From: JAFGXW01 sp964634385
GTDB taxonomy: Bacteria; Bacillota_I; Bacilli_A; Izemoplasmatales; Izemoplasmataceae
NCBI GenBank assembly: GCA_964634385.1
Contig: CAZWIZ010000012.1
Span: 1 to 49,578 of the forward strand
Direction: 5' to 3'
DNA: 49,578 nt
In this document: one piece after another, positions 1-9,400 of the stretch
Layout of the letters: each line of letters starts with the position of its first letter
Numbering within the stretch: position 1 is the first letter of the stretch
The notes under the pieces: generated by a model
What the model was told of the DNA's origin: nothing
Database searches by the model: none
Seen by the model: the letters and a program-made list of their open reading frames with translations, nothing else
Made by a program: the position numbers and the translations under genes

Positions 1-15
1 CAATTTGAAGCTGTT

Positions 16-570
16 TTATTTAGTTATGTTGTATTCATTTAAGTATTTATTTGCTTTTTCATAGGCAATATTTACACAATTATCAAAGTCTCTAATAAAG
101 TCTTCCCATCGATAAATAGAGATAAATGAATCATAGTTAATATTATTTTTGTTTTGAAGGATAACCTCATTATGAATATTAGAAGAAATGATAGAAGGTA
201 ATTTACTTTTATTAACTCCCCAAATGCCTTTAGGACCCTTTTTCATAATATAACTATAGTCATTACCTATATCAGGAATAACGACTCCTATAACACCTTT
301 GGTTGAATGTGAGAATGTATTATTTAATGAATATTTAACTTCAAGTGGAAGACGATTACTACTTAAAATATTTTTTGATATTAAAATGATAGTAACATCC
401 ATATGAGAAATCTTTTTTTCTAGTTTTAATAAAGATGCTTCAGTGTTCGAAGTTAAATTAATATCTTCGCTAGAGTATTTATATTTTCTCCCTTTAAATT
501 TATCCATAATTTTAAATTTAAAGTTCATTGAATCTGAATGAATATATGAGATGTATATATTTTTTTTCAT
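16..570 (-). CDS. TIR-like (DUF1863/ThsB-type) domain protein
   Basis: A 184-residue protein with no signal peptide or membrane segment. The start fits beta strand A of a TIR-like fold (KKNIYISYIHSDS). A central strand (DVTIILISKNIL, about residues 57-68) is followed by an LPLEVKYSL segment in the place of the W-I-x-W-E-I element of DUF1863/ThsB-type TIR proteins, then by GVIGVVIPDIG. In this family such proteins act as signal producers in anti-phage defence (Thoeris ThsB) or as stand-alone NAD-related effectors. That role is inferred; only the fold resemblance is seen. The start is set by AAGGAGA eight bases upstream of ATG. Transcription runs off the left edge, so a partner such as ThsA could lie outside the window. 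Family assignment is from pattern only. Confidence 0.55.
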   Translation of the reverse strand: MKKNIYISYIHSDSMNFKFKIMDKFKGRKYKYSSEDINLTSNTEASLLKLEKKISHMDVTIILISKNILSSNRLPLEVKYSLNNTFSHSTKGVIGVVIPDIGNDYSYIMKKGPKGIWGVNKSKLPSIISSNIHNEVILQNKNNINYDSFISIYRWEDFIRDFDNCVNIAYEKANKYLNEYNITK

Positions 571-901
571 ATTTATTCTCCTTGTATAACATTAGTGTAG
601 GTATAAAAGATTTAACTTTCTATGTCTTTAAACAATTAATACCTTTATTAAATATTAAGTACTTCATTATACCATGTAAGATATAAGTATACACAATGAT
701 TTTATCATAGGATATTATTTGTTTAAATAACAATAGTGAATGTCTATATCTTTTTAAGAATAATTGTTGGTAAGTGGATATTATTAACATATAAATAAAA
801 AAAAGTAAAAAAAAGCTAATATGGTAACACATGTTACGCAAACTACCATAAATTTAGGGTATAATAAAGTGACAAAATCGAGAAATAGAGAGAGGTTTAT
901 A
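571..901. other. Divergent intergenic region
   Basis: About 330 AT-rich bases between the TIR-like gene and the lipoprotein gene. It holds a short inverted repeat (GTAAC-acat-GTTAC, 824-837) and a consensus TATAAT at 860-865 upstream of the lipoprotein gene. The repeat lies where a -35 region or an operator would be. No convincing coding frame is present. Confidence 0.5.
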
Positions 902-1870
902 ATGAAAAAAATATTAAGTATTATTGCGTTATTTATACTGGTTTTCGGATTAACAGCTTGTAAAGATATCCAAGAAGAAAAAGAGTTAGTTCATTTAAAA
1001 ATTATGGCACCTATCGGAACACCAGCTTTAGCTCAAACATACATGGAAAGTACGCTTCCTAGTTTGGGAGATAACATAACATATGAGATTGATTCCGTTT
1101 ACGGAACAGATCCACTTGTAGCTGCTTTTGGAAGTGGATCACATGATATTATTTATGCACCAACAAATTTAGGAGCAAAATTAATTTCTACTGGACTTGA
1201 TTATCAGTTTGCAGGTACAGTTGTTTGGGGTAACTTATATTTAGCAAGTACGGGATATGATACTTTTACTCTAGATGATTTAGATGGAAAAGAAATTATT
1301 GCTTTTGGACAAAATGCAACTCCGGATATTGTCTTACAAACTATTTTAGATAATCATATCTTTACTACTGCACCAACGATTACTTATGTTGATAGTGTGT
1401 CACAAGCACAAGCAGAAATTTTAACTGATAATACCAAAATAGTTCTTATGGCAGAACCGGCACTAAGTGTTCTAGGACTACCAACTAAATTAGGGGATAG
1501 TTTAAATGTGATTGATTTACAACATGAGTGGGAAATAGTTACTGGTTCATTAAGTTATCCAATGGCAGGAATCTTTGTGAAAAGTGATTTAGATACAAAT
1601 ATTGTTAATGCTTATTTAACTGCGGTTGAAAATAGTATTGATGAAGCGAATAGTAATCCAAATGAGGTTGCCCAAATGGCAGTAGATTTGGATTATGGAT
1701 TTCCTTTAGGAGTTTTAATTTCAGCGATTCCTCGTTCGAATTTATCATATCTTAATGCATTAGAATCAAAAGATGCTTTAGAAATATATTTTACATATAT
1801 AATAGAACTTAATCCAGCTTTAATAGGTGGAAATCTACCAGGAGATACATTCTATTATTCAGGAGAGTAA
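902..1870 (+). CDS. ABC transporter substrate-binding lipoprotein (NMT1/SsuA-like)
   Basis: A 322-residue exported lipoprotein. The signal peptide ends in a lipobox (LTAC) with the lipidated Cys near residue 16. The mature part has the periplasmic-binding-protein II pattern of NMT1/SsuA-type proteins: a start of the form LKIMAPIGTPALA, then a hinge region SHDIIYAPTNLGAKL, then LDDLDGKEIIAFG. It would capture a small organic solute outside the membrane and pass it to the permease encoded two bases downstream. The substrate cannot be read from sequence; sulfonate, nitrate and pyrimidine-precursor binders all share this fold. The start at 902 is chosen because the hydrophobic signal begins there and an AGAGAGG precedes it; a longer in-frame start at 821 would bury the signal peptide. 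Confidence 0.8.
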   Translation: MKKILSIIALFILVFGLTACKDIQEEKELVHLKIMAPIGTPALAQTYMESTLPSLGDNITYEIDSVYGTDPLVAAFGSGSHDIIYAPTNLGAKLISTGLDYQFAGTVVWGNLYLASTGYDTFTLDDLDGKEIIAFGQNATPDIVLQTILDNHIFTTAPTITYVDSVSQAQAEILTDNTKIVLMAEPALSVLGLPTKLGDSLNVIDLQHEWEIVTGSLSYPMAGIFVKSDLDTNIVNAYLTAVENSIDEANSNPNEVAQMAVDLDYGFPLGVLISAIPRSNLSYLNALESKDALEIYFTYIIELNPALIGGNLPGDTFYYSGE

Positions 1871-1871
1871 T

Positions 1872-2621
1872 ATGAAAACTAAACCAGCTCATAACATTTT
1901 ATTTTCTACGGCGTCTATTGTTTTATTATTTATTATTTGGCAACTTTATTCTATTAGCGTAAATAATCCTACATTAATGCCTACACCAAACAGTGTATTA
2001 CAACGTATTTTAACAATGTTTTGTGAGAAAGAAACATATATAATATTATTTACAAGTTTAGGTCGCTTATTTTTATCATTAATTATGGCAACAGTATTAG
2101 GAGTTACATTCGGATTATTAAGTGGTACAAATGATAAAATTGAATCATTCTTCAAACCAATTATTGTTACAATAAGAACTTTACCAGTTATTTCAATTAT
2201 TGTTGTTGTTTTAATTATTTTTGGGAACGTTATAACGTTATATATTATCTCGTTATTACTTATAGTTCCAATTATTTATCAAGCAGAATTAGATGGAATC
2301 AAAAATATCGATCAATCCTTAATTGATATCTTAAGACTTGATACGGATAATGTGAATAAAGTTGTTGTTAAAAAAGTATATATACCATTAAGTATACCTT
2401 TCTTACGAAGCGCATTAATTGATGCGGTTGGACTAGGATTTAAAGTATTAGTTGTCGCAGAATATATCGCACAAACAAAGGTATCAATAGGACGTACAAT
2501 CTATATGAATAAAGTAAATTTAGATTTTACCGGTGTATTCGCGTGGACTATATTGTTACTTTTATTTGTACAAATAATAGAATGGGTTGTTGAACGGAGT
2601 TTAAAGTATAATAGTAATTAA
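1872..2621 (+). CDS. ABC transporter permease (SsuC/TauC-like)
   Basis: A 249-residue inner-membrane permease of the binding-protein-dependent family. About six hydrophobic segments are visible. The cytoplasmic loop around residues 150-175 (AELDGIKNIDQSLIDIL) corresponds to the EAA coupling loop that contacts the ATPase. A PTPNSVL segment after the first helix is typical of SsuC/TauC-type permeases. AGGAG, which overlaps the end of the upstream lipoprotein gene, sets ATG 1872. No ATPase gene follows; a terminator does. The complex must use an ATPase encoded elsewhere, or the locus has lost it. Confidence 0.8.
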   Translation: MKTKPAHNILFSTASIVLLFIIWQLYSISVNNPTLMPTPNSVLQRILTMFCEKETYIILFTSLGRLFLSLIMATVLGVTFGLLSGTNDKIESFFKPIIVTIRTLPVISIIVVVLIIFGNVITLYIISLLLIVPIIYQAELDGIKNIDQSLIDILRLDTDNVNKVVVKKVYIPLSIPFLRSALIDAVGLGFKVLVVAEYIAQTKVSIGRTIYMNKVNLDFTGVFAWTILLLLFVQIIEWVVERSLKYNSN

Positions 2622-2727
2622 GTTAAGATTTTGATAATATTTGATATAAAACAATTATTATTGTTTGTAAGTATATATATAGGTCATTTATTGAGTGATT
2701 TAAAGATTGAATAATGAAGAATAATAC

Positions 2728-2767
2728 AAATACCTTGTTCATTAATAGCAAGGTGTTTTCTTTTTTC
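2728..2767 (+). terminator. Rho-independent terminator after the permease gene
   Basis: Hairpin with arms ACCTTG and CAAGGT (extended by A/T and one wobble pair), an 11-base loop, then a T-rich run. It separates the transporter pair from the toxin-antitoxin pair. Confidence 0.75.
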
Positions 2768-2775
2768 TAAATCTA

Positions 2776-2805
2776 TTGACATATTATTACCTGATAAGTT
2801 ATAAT
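2776..2805 (+). promoter_or_regulatory. Promoter of the higBA-like pair
   Basis: TTGACA at 2776-2781 and TATAAT at 2800-2805 with an 18-base spacer, about 30 bases before the toxin start. Antitoxins of this family usually repress such a promoter, but no operator is obvious. Confidence 0.7.
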
Positions 2806-2836
2806 ATGATTAATTAGTAAACGAGTAGGTGATCTC

Positions 2837-3157
2837 ATGATAATAAATAAGACTTCTTCATACAAAAAGAGTATTACTAAACTGAAGAGGAAACACAAGA
2901 ATAAAGAACTTGAAAACATCTGTAAACTAGAAGAAATACTTTTAAACCACAAATCGTTGCACGCATTAATGATATCAAGCATATGGAGAATATATCGATT
3001 TGAAAAGCTTATTGGAGATACAAAAAGTATATTTTCAGCTAGAATTAACAAACAGTATAGATTAGAGTTTAAACCAATTAATAAAATCGGATATGAATTT
3101 ATTGATGTAGTTGAATTAGATCTAAATGAAATAAGTAATCATTATAAAAAAATATAA
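2837..3157 (+). CDS. RelE/HigB-like toxin
   Basis: A 106-residue basic protein with the RelE/HigB layout: an N-terminal Lys-rich helical hairpin (SYKKSITKLKRKHKNKELE), then a beta-rich half with YRFEKL, the Arg-containing strand ARINKQYRLEFKP and a final VVELDLNEIS strand. HigB-type proteins are ribosome-dependent mRNA interferases; that activity is inferred from family. AGGTGAT lies eight bases before ATG. The antitoxin gene follows after 57 bases, the toxin-first order typical of higBA. Confidence 0.75.
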   Translation: MIINKTSSYKKSITKLKRKHKNKELENICKLEEILLNHKSLHALMISSIWRIYRFEKLIGDTKSIFSARINKQYRLEFKPINKIGYEFIDVVELDLNEISNHYKKI

Positions 3158-3214
3158 TAAGTAATATTAAAAAAATAAAAGATAAGATAATTAATGAAAA
3201 GGAACGTGAAAATT

Positions 3215-4240
3215 ATGACAGGATTAGGAACGTATTTAAAAGACTATTTAGAGTTTGAAGGAATAACACAAACTCAATTTGCAATGCAACTTGGAATATC
3301 ACAAAAACATATGAATAGAATTCTAAATAATAAAGCTGATTTATCAACTGATTTAATGTATGCAATATCAATTCTTACAGATATTGATATTAATTTTATT
3401 GCAAGTATAGAAAATAAAAGAAAAGTAGTAGAGTACTTAAATGAAAAATTTAAAAGTGAAGTTGGAATCAAAGAATATTTAAAGAAATTTAAAATTAATG
3501 AACTTAAGAAAAATGGATGGATTAAATTCAAAGATATTACAAATGTTTATCAAAATGCAGTTGATATATTAAAATTTTTAAAGTTTAGAAATTTCGAAGT
3601 ATTAAATAATACTGATAGTATATTATATAAGAAGACACTAAATAAAAAAGAATTAACAGCTTTATGGATAGCTAGATGTGATGAACTTGCTAAAGGGCAA
3701 ATAGTAGAAGATTACAATAAATCAAATTTAAAAGAAGTTATAAAAGCTATAAACAATTATGTATATACAGAAGGAAAAATTGAAATACAATATATAAAAG
3801 AATTAATGAATAAAAATGGAATATATTTTGTTTTAGAAGAAGGATTACCTACAAGCGGTATAAGAGGAGCTTTTAAAATATATAAAGGGAAACCAGCTGT
3901 TTATATTTCTACATTTAATAAAAGAGTAGATGGACTAGTGTATTCACTATTTCATGAATTAGGACATGTAAAAAGTGACTTTAATCAAGGAAAATCTAAA
4001 GTAATTGTAGAAGGGACTAAAGAACAAGAAGATCGAGCTGATAAGTTTGCTTACACTAATATGGTCCCAGAAAACATTTTAAATGATATTTCAATTAATT
4101 TTTCAGAGAAACACCTTTTAGAAGTTTCTAAAGATAATAAAATACCAATGTGTTATATGGTATCACAATTAACAAATAATGGGATATATAAATATACAGG
4201 TAGCATGTATAAAAAACATATAAGAAAGATAGAAGAATAA
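3215..4240 (+). CDS. HigA-type antitoxin: XRE HTH fused to an ImmA/IrrE metallopeptidase domain
   Basis: A 341-residue two-domain protein. Residues about 1-65 form an XRE helix-turn-helix (GITQTQFAMQLGISQKHMNRIL), matching HigA antitoxins. The C-terminal half is an ImmA/IrrE-type Zn peptidase with HELGH at residues 247-251 and a downstream acidic helix (EQEDRADKFA) that could give the third ligand. It would bind and neutralise the upstream toxin and repress the shared promoter; the peptidase may allow induced release, which is inference. ATG 3215 is preferred over 3194 because AAAAGGA sits 11 bases before it and the protein then starts at the conserved LGTYLKDYL. Confidence 0.8.
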   Translation: MTGLGTYLKDYLEFEGITQTQFAMQLGISQKHMNRILNNKADLSTDLMYAISILTDIDINFIASIENKRKVVEYLNEKFKSEVGIKEYLKKFKINELKKNGWIKFKDITNVYQNAVDILKFLKFRNFEVLNNTDSILYKKTLNKKELTALWIARCDELAKGQIVEDYNKSNLKEVIKAINNYVYTEGKIEIQYIKELMNKNGIYFVLEEGLPTSGIRGAFKIYKGKPAVYISTFNKRVDGLVYSLFHELGHVKSDFNQGKSKVIVEGTKEQEDRADKFAYTNMVPENILNDISINFSEKHLLEVSKDNKIPMCYMVSQLTNNGIYKYTGSMYKKHIRKIEE

Positions 4241-4264
4241 TCTAAAAGAAAATGAATATAGTAT

Positions 4265-4296
4265 ATAAGACACTTTCAAATTTGAAAATGTCTTAT
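4265..4296. repeat. 32-base inverted repeat (hairpin) downstream of the antitoxin gene
   Basis: Two 16-base arms (ATAAGACACTTTCAAA and TTTGAAAATGTCTTAT) abut with no spacer and differ by one G-U pair. No strong T run follows, so it is a weak terminator or a protein-binding palindrome. A second small hairpin (TTTGATG-ttag-CATCAAA) lies at 4342-4359. The rest of 4241-4525 holds only short broken frames. Confidence 0.6.
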
Positions 4297-4525
4297 TGTA
4301 ATTTGGAAGTGTACATCGAACAAAAACTACTAATTTGCATATTTGATGTTAGCATCAAACAAAATATGATACTATAATTTATAAGAAGGTAACTAATATG
4401 ATTATTTATGAATATGGATTTAATAAAAAAATATAGGTATTTAATTTTCAAACAAATTATTAACAGATTAGAAGGTAATACTATAGAAGATATTTAAATT
4501 ATATATATTTTAAAGGAGTGGTCTA

Positions 4526-5773
4526 ATGAGGAAAACAATCTTACATAATATGCTAGTACCATATTTATCAATTAGTTTTATTATATTATCATTATTTCTT
4601 CAACCTTTTCCAGAGCTTTTAAAAGGATATGGAAAGATTATTACTAGTGAAAGTATCTTATTAACAGATTACGTATCAGTAGGAGGAATAGGACCTGCAT
4701 TATTTAATTCAGGAACATTAATGCTTTTAAGTTATTTTATTATTAAAAGATTAGATTTAAGAGTTACAGGATCAATTTTTGCTGGAATATTAACAATTGG
4801 AGGTTTCGCCTTTTTTGGTAAAAATATTCTTAATGTATCAATTATCTTTTTAGGAGTATTGTTGTATTCTAAATATAAACATATTTCTTTAAAAAGTGTT
4901 ATTATTGTCTTTTTATTTTCTACAGGGCTAAGCCCTGTATCAAGTGTATTAATGTTTGGGATTGGAATACCATTAATATATAGTATCCCCTTAGGTGCAT
5001 TTATTGGTGTTCTTTCAGGATTTTTAATTGTTGAAATATCTACTCATGTTATAACCTTTCATCAAGGTTATAATTTATATAATGTTGGATTTGCTGGAGG
5101 GATATTAACTTTTGGATATTTTAGTATTTTTAAATTATTAAATATTGATTATTCAACTAATTTAATTTATACAAATTCTCAACATATTACTCTTTTATAT
5201 TTATATATTGTGATTTGTTTAATTTTTATTTTTGTAGGGTTATATTATAATCAAAAACCAATAAAAGATTATTTTAAGATTTTAAAACTAAGTGGTAGAG
5301 CAGTTACTGATTTTACAAGAAATAATAATCAACCTTTAACAATGATAAATATTGGTATTACAGGTCTTGCTGCATTATTAATAATTTTAATATTAAATGT
5401 TCATATGAATGGACCAGTCTTTGGAGGATTACTAACAATAGTTGGCTTTAGTGCTTTTGGAAAGCATCCAAGAAATGTTTTACCACCAATGATTGGGGTA
5501 TTAATAATGATATTAATTTTTAATATGGAATTAAGTATTATTTTAGTACTTGCAATAATCTTTGCTTCAGCTTTAGCACCACTAAGTGGTGAATATGGAG
5601 TGATAGTAGGAGTATTATCAGGAATGTTACATCTTCCTATCGCTATAAGCTTAGGACAACTCCATGGAGGAGTATTATTATATAGTAATGGGTTCGCAGC
5701 TGCTTTCACAGCGGTCATAATGTTAACTTTAATTCAAACATTAAAAAGGAGAGATTATCATGCCACTACATGA
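4526..5773 (+). CDS. DUF1576-family polytopic membrane protein
   Basis: A 415-residue integral membrane protein with about ten hydrophobic segments, matching the DUF1576 family. It is an internal duplication: GSIFAGILTIGGFAFFGKN in the first half matches GPVFGGLLTIVGFSAFGKH in the second, and HQGYNLYNVGFAGG matches HGGVLLYSNGFAAA. The conserved Gly-rich and His-containing re-entrant-looking segments suggest a transporter or channel with two inverted or tandem halves, which is inference; no function is established. AAAGGAG eight bases before ATG supports the start. The last 14 bases overlap the next gene, so the two products are probably translated together. Confidence 0.7.
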   Translation: MRKTILHNMLVPYLSISFIILSLFLQPFPELLKGYGKIITSESILLTDYVSVGGIGPALFNSGTLMLLSYFIIKRLDLRVTGSIFAGILTIGGFAFFGKNILNVSIIFLGVLLYSKYKHISLKSVIIVFLFSTGLSPVSSVLMFGIGIPLIYSIPLGAFIGVLSGFLIVEISTHVITFHQGYNLYNVGFAGGILTFGYFSIFKLLNIDYSTNLIYTNSQHITLLYLYIVICLIFIFVGLYYNQKPIKDYFKILKLSGRAVTDFTRNNNQPLTMINIGITGLAALLIILILNVHMNGPVFGGLLTIVGFSAFGKHPRNVLPPMIGVLIMILIFNMELSIILVLAIIFASALAPLSGEYGVIVGVLSGMLHLPIAISLGQLHGGVLLYSNGFAAAFTAVIMLTLIQTLKRRDYHATT

Positions 5774-6107
5774 GAATATGAAAAGTGCAAAAATTATTGA
5801 AGAAATTATTGATTATTTATTAGAAAATGATTATCGTAAAATAGATACTTTTATGGATATTACAAAAGAAGAAACAAAAATAAAAGTAGTAGTTCATATT
5901 AAAGAAAAGTCTTTATTAAAGAAATTTAAAAATGAGTTTAATTGTTTTAGAGATATTGAATTAGAAGAGTATGGTTGGGAATTATCAAATGATATTGGGC
6001 ATGTTAATTCTTTAGATGCTCTTGGAACGCTTATTGATAATTACGAAATAACTGAAGACGATAATCAATGTATAATAATTTTACATAGAATAAATAACAA
6101 AAATTAA
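5760..6107 (+). CDS. Small acidic cytoplasmic protein coupled to the DUF1576 gene
   Basis: A 115-residue protein of unknown family, with no signal or membrane segment. It begins with a helix (SAKIIEEIIDYLLEND) followed by strands such as TKIKVVVHIKE and a C-terminal CIIILHRI strand, so an alpha-beta fold is likely. AGGAGAG lies inside the end of the upstream membrane-protein gene, six bases before ATG, and the frames overlap by 14 bases. This tight coupling suggests a regulatory or accessory subunit of the membrane protein. No catalytic motif was seen. Confidence 0.6.
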   Translation: MPLHENMKSAKIIEEIIDYLLENDYRKIDTFMDITKEETKIKVVVHIKEKSLLKKFKNEFNCFRDIELEEYGWELSNDIGHVNSLDALGTLIDNYEITEDDNQCIIILHRINNKN

Positions 6108-6430
6108 ATATTCAATAATTTCTAACAAAATATTATACAATAAAATGATATAACTGAAATTCAAGTATTTTGTTTAGTCCATTTACTATTTTTTACTTTT
6201 CCTTCGCTATCTTACATTATCTATTTAATAATAGTAATTTATTCTTTACGATAGCTATGGTAAAATGAAACTAGGTATATAACGTGATATCTAAATAAGG
6301 GGTAAAAAGAATTGAATTATATTTATCATTAAATAAATTACACTTTTACTAAATTGTTATAAAATCTTTTAAATTTTGTTAATGTGTTTGGGTATTATGT
6401 GTTGCTAAAAAAATAGGTGGGATTGATTTT
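6108..6430 (+). other. Long AT-rich leader of the large sensor gene
   Basis: About 320 bases without a gene. A possible extended -10 (TGGTAAAAT, 6258-6266) would give a leader of roughly 160 bases. No cyclic-di-GMP aptamer consensus or other recognised riboswitch was seen, and no strong hairpin. Confidence 0.35.
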
Positions 6431-9400
6431 ATGAAACTTAAATACAAGTTATTTCTTTCGATCATTACATTAGGCGCTATTTCACTATCAATAGGAGTCT
6501 TTTCGTATTATCTTGTTAATAAATCAGTTTTAACAGAGATGAAACTACAAAACAATGAAGAAAATGCAGTTTACATTTCTGAATCAGTAGAAAATGAATT
6601 ACTTGAGTTAATAAGATTAACTACAACTTTAGCTAGTGCCGATGTTATTAAAGACTCTTTGGAACAAAGTAATGAAGAGTTTTCTTCTTATACTATATCT
6701 GAAAGAAATGATTATATAGATGATTTAAATGATACTTGGATGAATACTAATGACATAAATGATCCATTCATTAAAACGAGAATGGAAAATGATGTAGCAT
6801 CTTATTTGATTTCCCAACAAACTAGTTTCCCTGATCTTTATGGAGAAATATTTTTAACTAATAAATATGGAGTTATGATTTCTACTACCGAAAAACTTAC
6901 AACACTTGCTCATTTTGAAAAATACTGGTGGCAAGGTTCTTTTAATGATGGGGAAGGTTTAGTCTATTTAGATGATAGAGGATTCGATACAAGTGTTGAA
7001 GGGTATGTTTTAGGAATAGTGGTTCCTATATATGATGATCAAGGAGAGATTATTGGTATAATTAAAAGTAATTATAATATTTCGGATATCTTAAAAAATT
7101 CTGTTTCTAAATTTCAGGATTTAAATAATGAAGGTGAGTATTTAATTGTTAGAACTTTAGGATTAATAGTTAACGGTGAAAACATTGAACCCTTATCTAA
7201 GAGTATATCAGAAGATATTATTCCGTATTTAGGTGAGAGAACAGATATTAGTAGTGAAATGGATATAGATGATATAAAAAAATTTGTCGCTATCGCGCCA
7301 ATAGATATTACTTATTCGTATGATTCGGTAAGTTTTGGAGGAAGTTACGAATCGATTGATCATACAAAAGGCAATTTAGGAGAAGGATGGTCTGTTTTAT
7401 ATTTAGTTGATAAACAAGTAGCCTTAAGTGAACTGCGATATACAATAATTAATGTATCTCTTATAAGTTTTGGAATCTTGAGTCTAATCTCAATTGCTGC
7501 TTTATTTGTAGGAGAATTATTTAGTAAGCCTCTCAAAGAACTTAACAAATATATAGAAGAGGTAGGAAAAGGTGGTTTAGTAAAGAAAGAAACAAAAATC
7601 ACTAAAGATGAAATTGGAAAACTTACAATTTCATTTAATAGATTGATTGATGACCTTAATTTAACTTTAACTTCAAAAGAAAAATTAGAAAAGGAAATAT
7701 TATTAAAAGAAAAACTCGAAAATATTTTAATAGAGAAAGAAAAAGAAACGAAAATAATTTTAAATTTAACAGCCGAAGGTATCTATGGAGTTGATTTAAA
7801 AGAAAACTGTATTTTTGTAAACCAAACTTTCTTAAGTTTATTAGGATACGATAACGAGGAAGAGGTTATTGGAAAGAATATTCATAATTTAATTCATTAT
7901 AAAAAAACAGATGGAACAGATAATCCTATTCAATCTTGTTCTATGCGTAAAACATTAAATGACGGTAATAATTATCATAATATAGATGATGTTTTATGGA
8001 AAAAAGATGGAACACCTGTCCCTGTAGTATTTACTTCAAGACCAAAATATAAAAATAAAATACTTGAGGGAGCTATTGTTTCTTTTAGAAATATTACAGA
8101 ACAAAAAAATTCGGAGAATATAATTAAATACGAGAAGTACGTTGCTGAAATGTATTTAGATATTGCTGGAGTAATGTTGATGATTATAGATAATAATGGG
8201 AAAATTTCTCTTATTAACAAAAAAGGTTGTGAAATTTTAGAAGCAACAAAAGATGAAATAATTGGTGTGAGCTGGCTTGATAACTTTATTCTAGATAAGG
8301 ATAAACAAGAAATAGAAAATGTTTTCAAAAATGTTTTCAAAAATAATACGAATATTTTAGATAGTTATGAGAACAAAATTATTACTTTCAAAGGGAAAGA
8401 AAAAGTAATTTTTTGGAACAATACTATCGTATACGGATCAAATAGAGAAATAACAGGAATATTATGTTCAGGAGAAGATGTTACTGAAAGAAGACAAACT
8501 GAAGAAATATTACATATTAGTGAAAAAAGATATCGGGAGTTAGTAAACAGTATAAATGTCGGTATAGTTATACGTGATATAGATACTTCAATCACAATGG
8601 TCAATGAGAAAGCAACTGAATTATTAGGGAGTTTAAGTGAGACCCTTAAAGGGAAAAAGGTAACAGATCATACTTGGAAATTTTTCAAAGAGAATGGCGA
8701 AATACTTCCATTAGAAGAGAATCCTGTTAATTTGATGATTTCGACAAGAAGGCAAATAAAAAATCTGGTTGTTGGATTACTTATGCAGCATTCAGATGAT
8801 TTGATTTGGTTCTCTGTAAGTGGAATCCCAATTATGGATGACAACAATAATTTAAAGGAAATAATTATTAGTTTTATTGATATAACTGACTTAAAGTTGC
8901 AAGAAATACAATTGAATTATGAAGCAAACAATGATTTTCTAACAGGATTATATAACCGCAGATACTACGAAGAAAACTTAAAACTACTTGATATCGAAGA
9001 AAATCTTCCAATAACAATAGTAATGGCAGATATAAATGGATTAAAACTGATAAATGATGCTTTTGGACATGACTCTGGAGATGAATTGTTGATTTCAGCT
9101 GCAAAAATAATGACTGAAACATGTGATAAAAATAACTTGATTGCTAGAATTGGTGGAGATGAATTTGCTATTGTCATGCCAAATACTGCTGAAAAAGATG
9201 CCGAAATGATAATAAAAAAATTACATAAAAAAAGTAAATCAATTAATATTGAATCAATACAGTTATCGATATCTTTCGGGTATAAAACTAAAACAAATAT
9301 AAGTGAGAATCTACAAGACATTTACCGAACAGCAGAAGATTTGATGTATAGAGAAAAGCTTTTAGAAATTCCTTCAATGAGAAGTGGAGCAATTGAAACA

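Noticed and set aside
620..841. A 73-codon minus-strand frame upstream of the TIR-like gene
   Set aside because: Starts with TTG, has no ribosome-binding site, no recognisable family and the composition of AT-rich noncoding DNA.
4397..4500. Short broken frames before the DUF1576 gene as a gene remnant
   Set aside because: Peptides of 12-17 residues in different frames do not match any family I recognise; too little to call a pseudogene.
6108..6430. Possible cyclic-di-GMP riboswitch before the sensor gene
   Set aside because: None of the aptamer consensus segments could be found.
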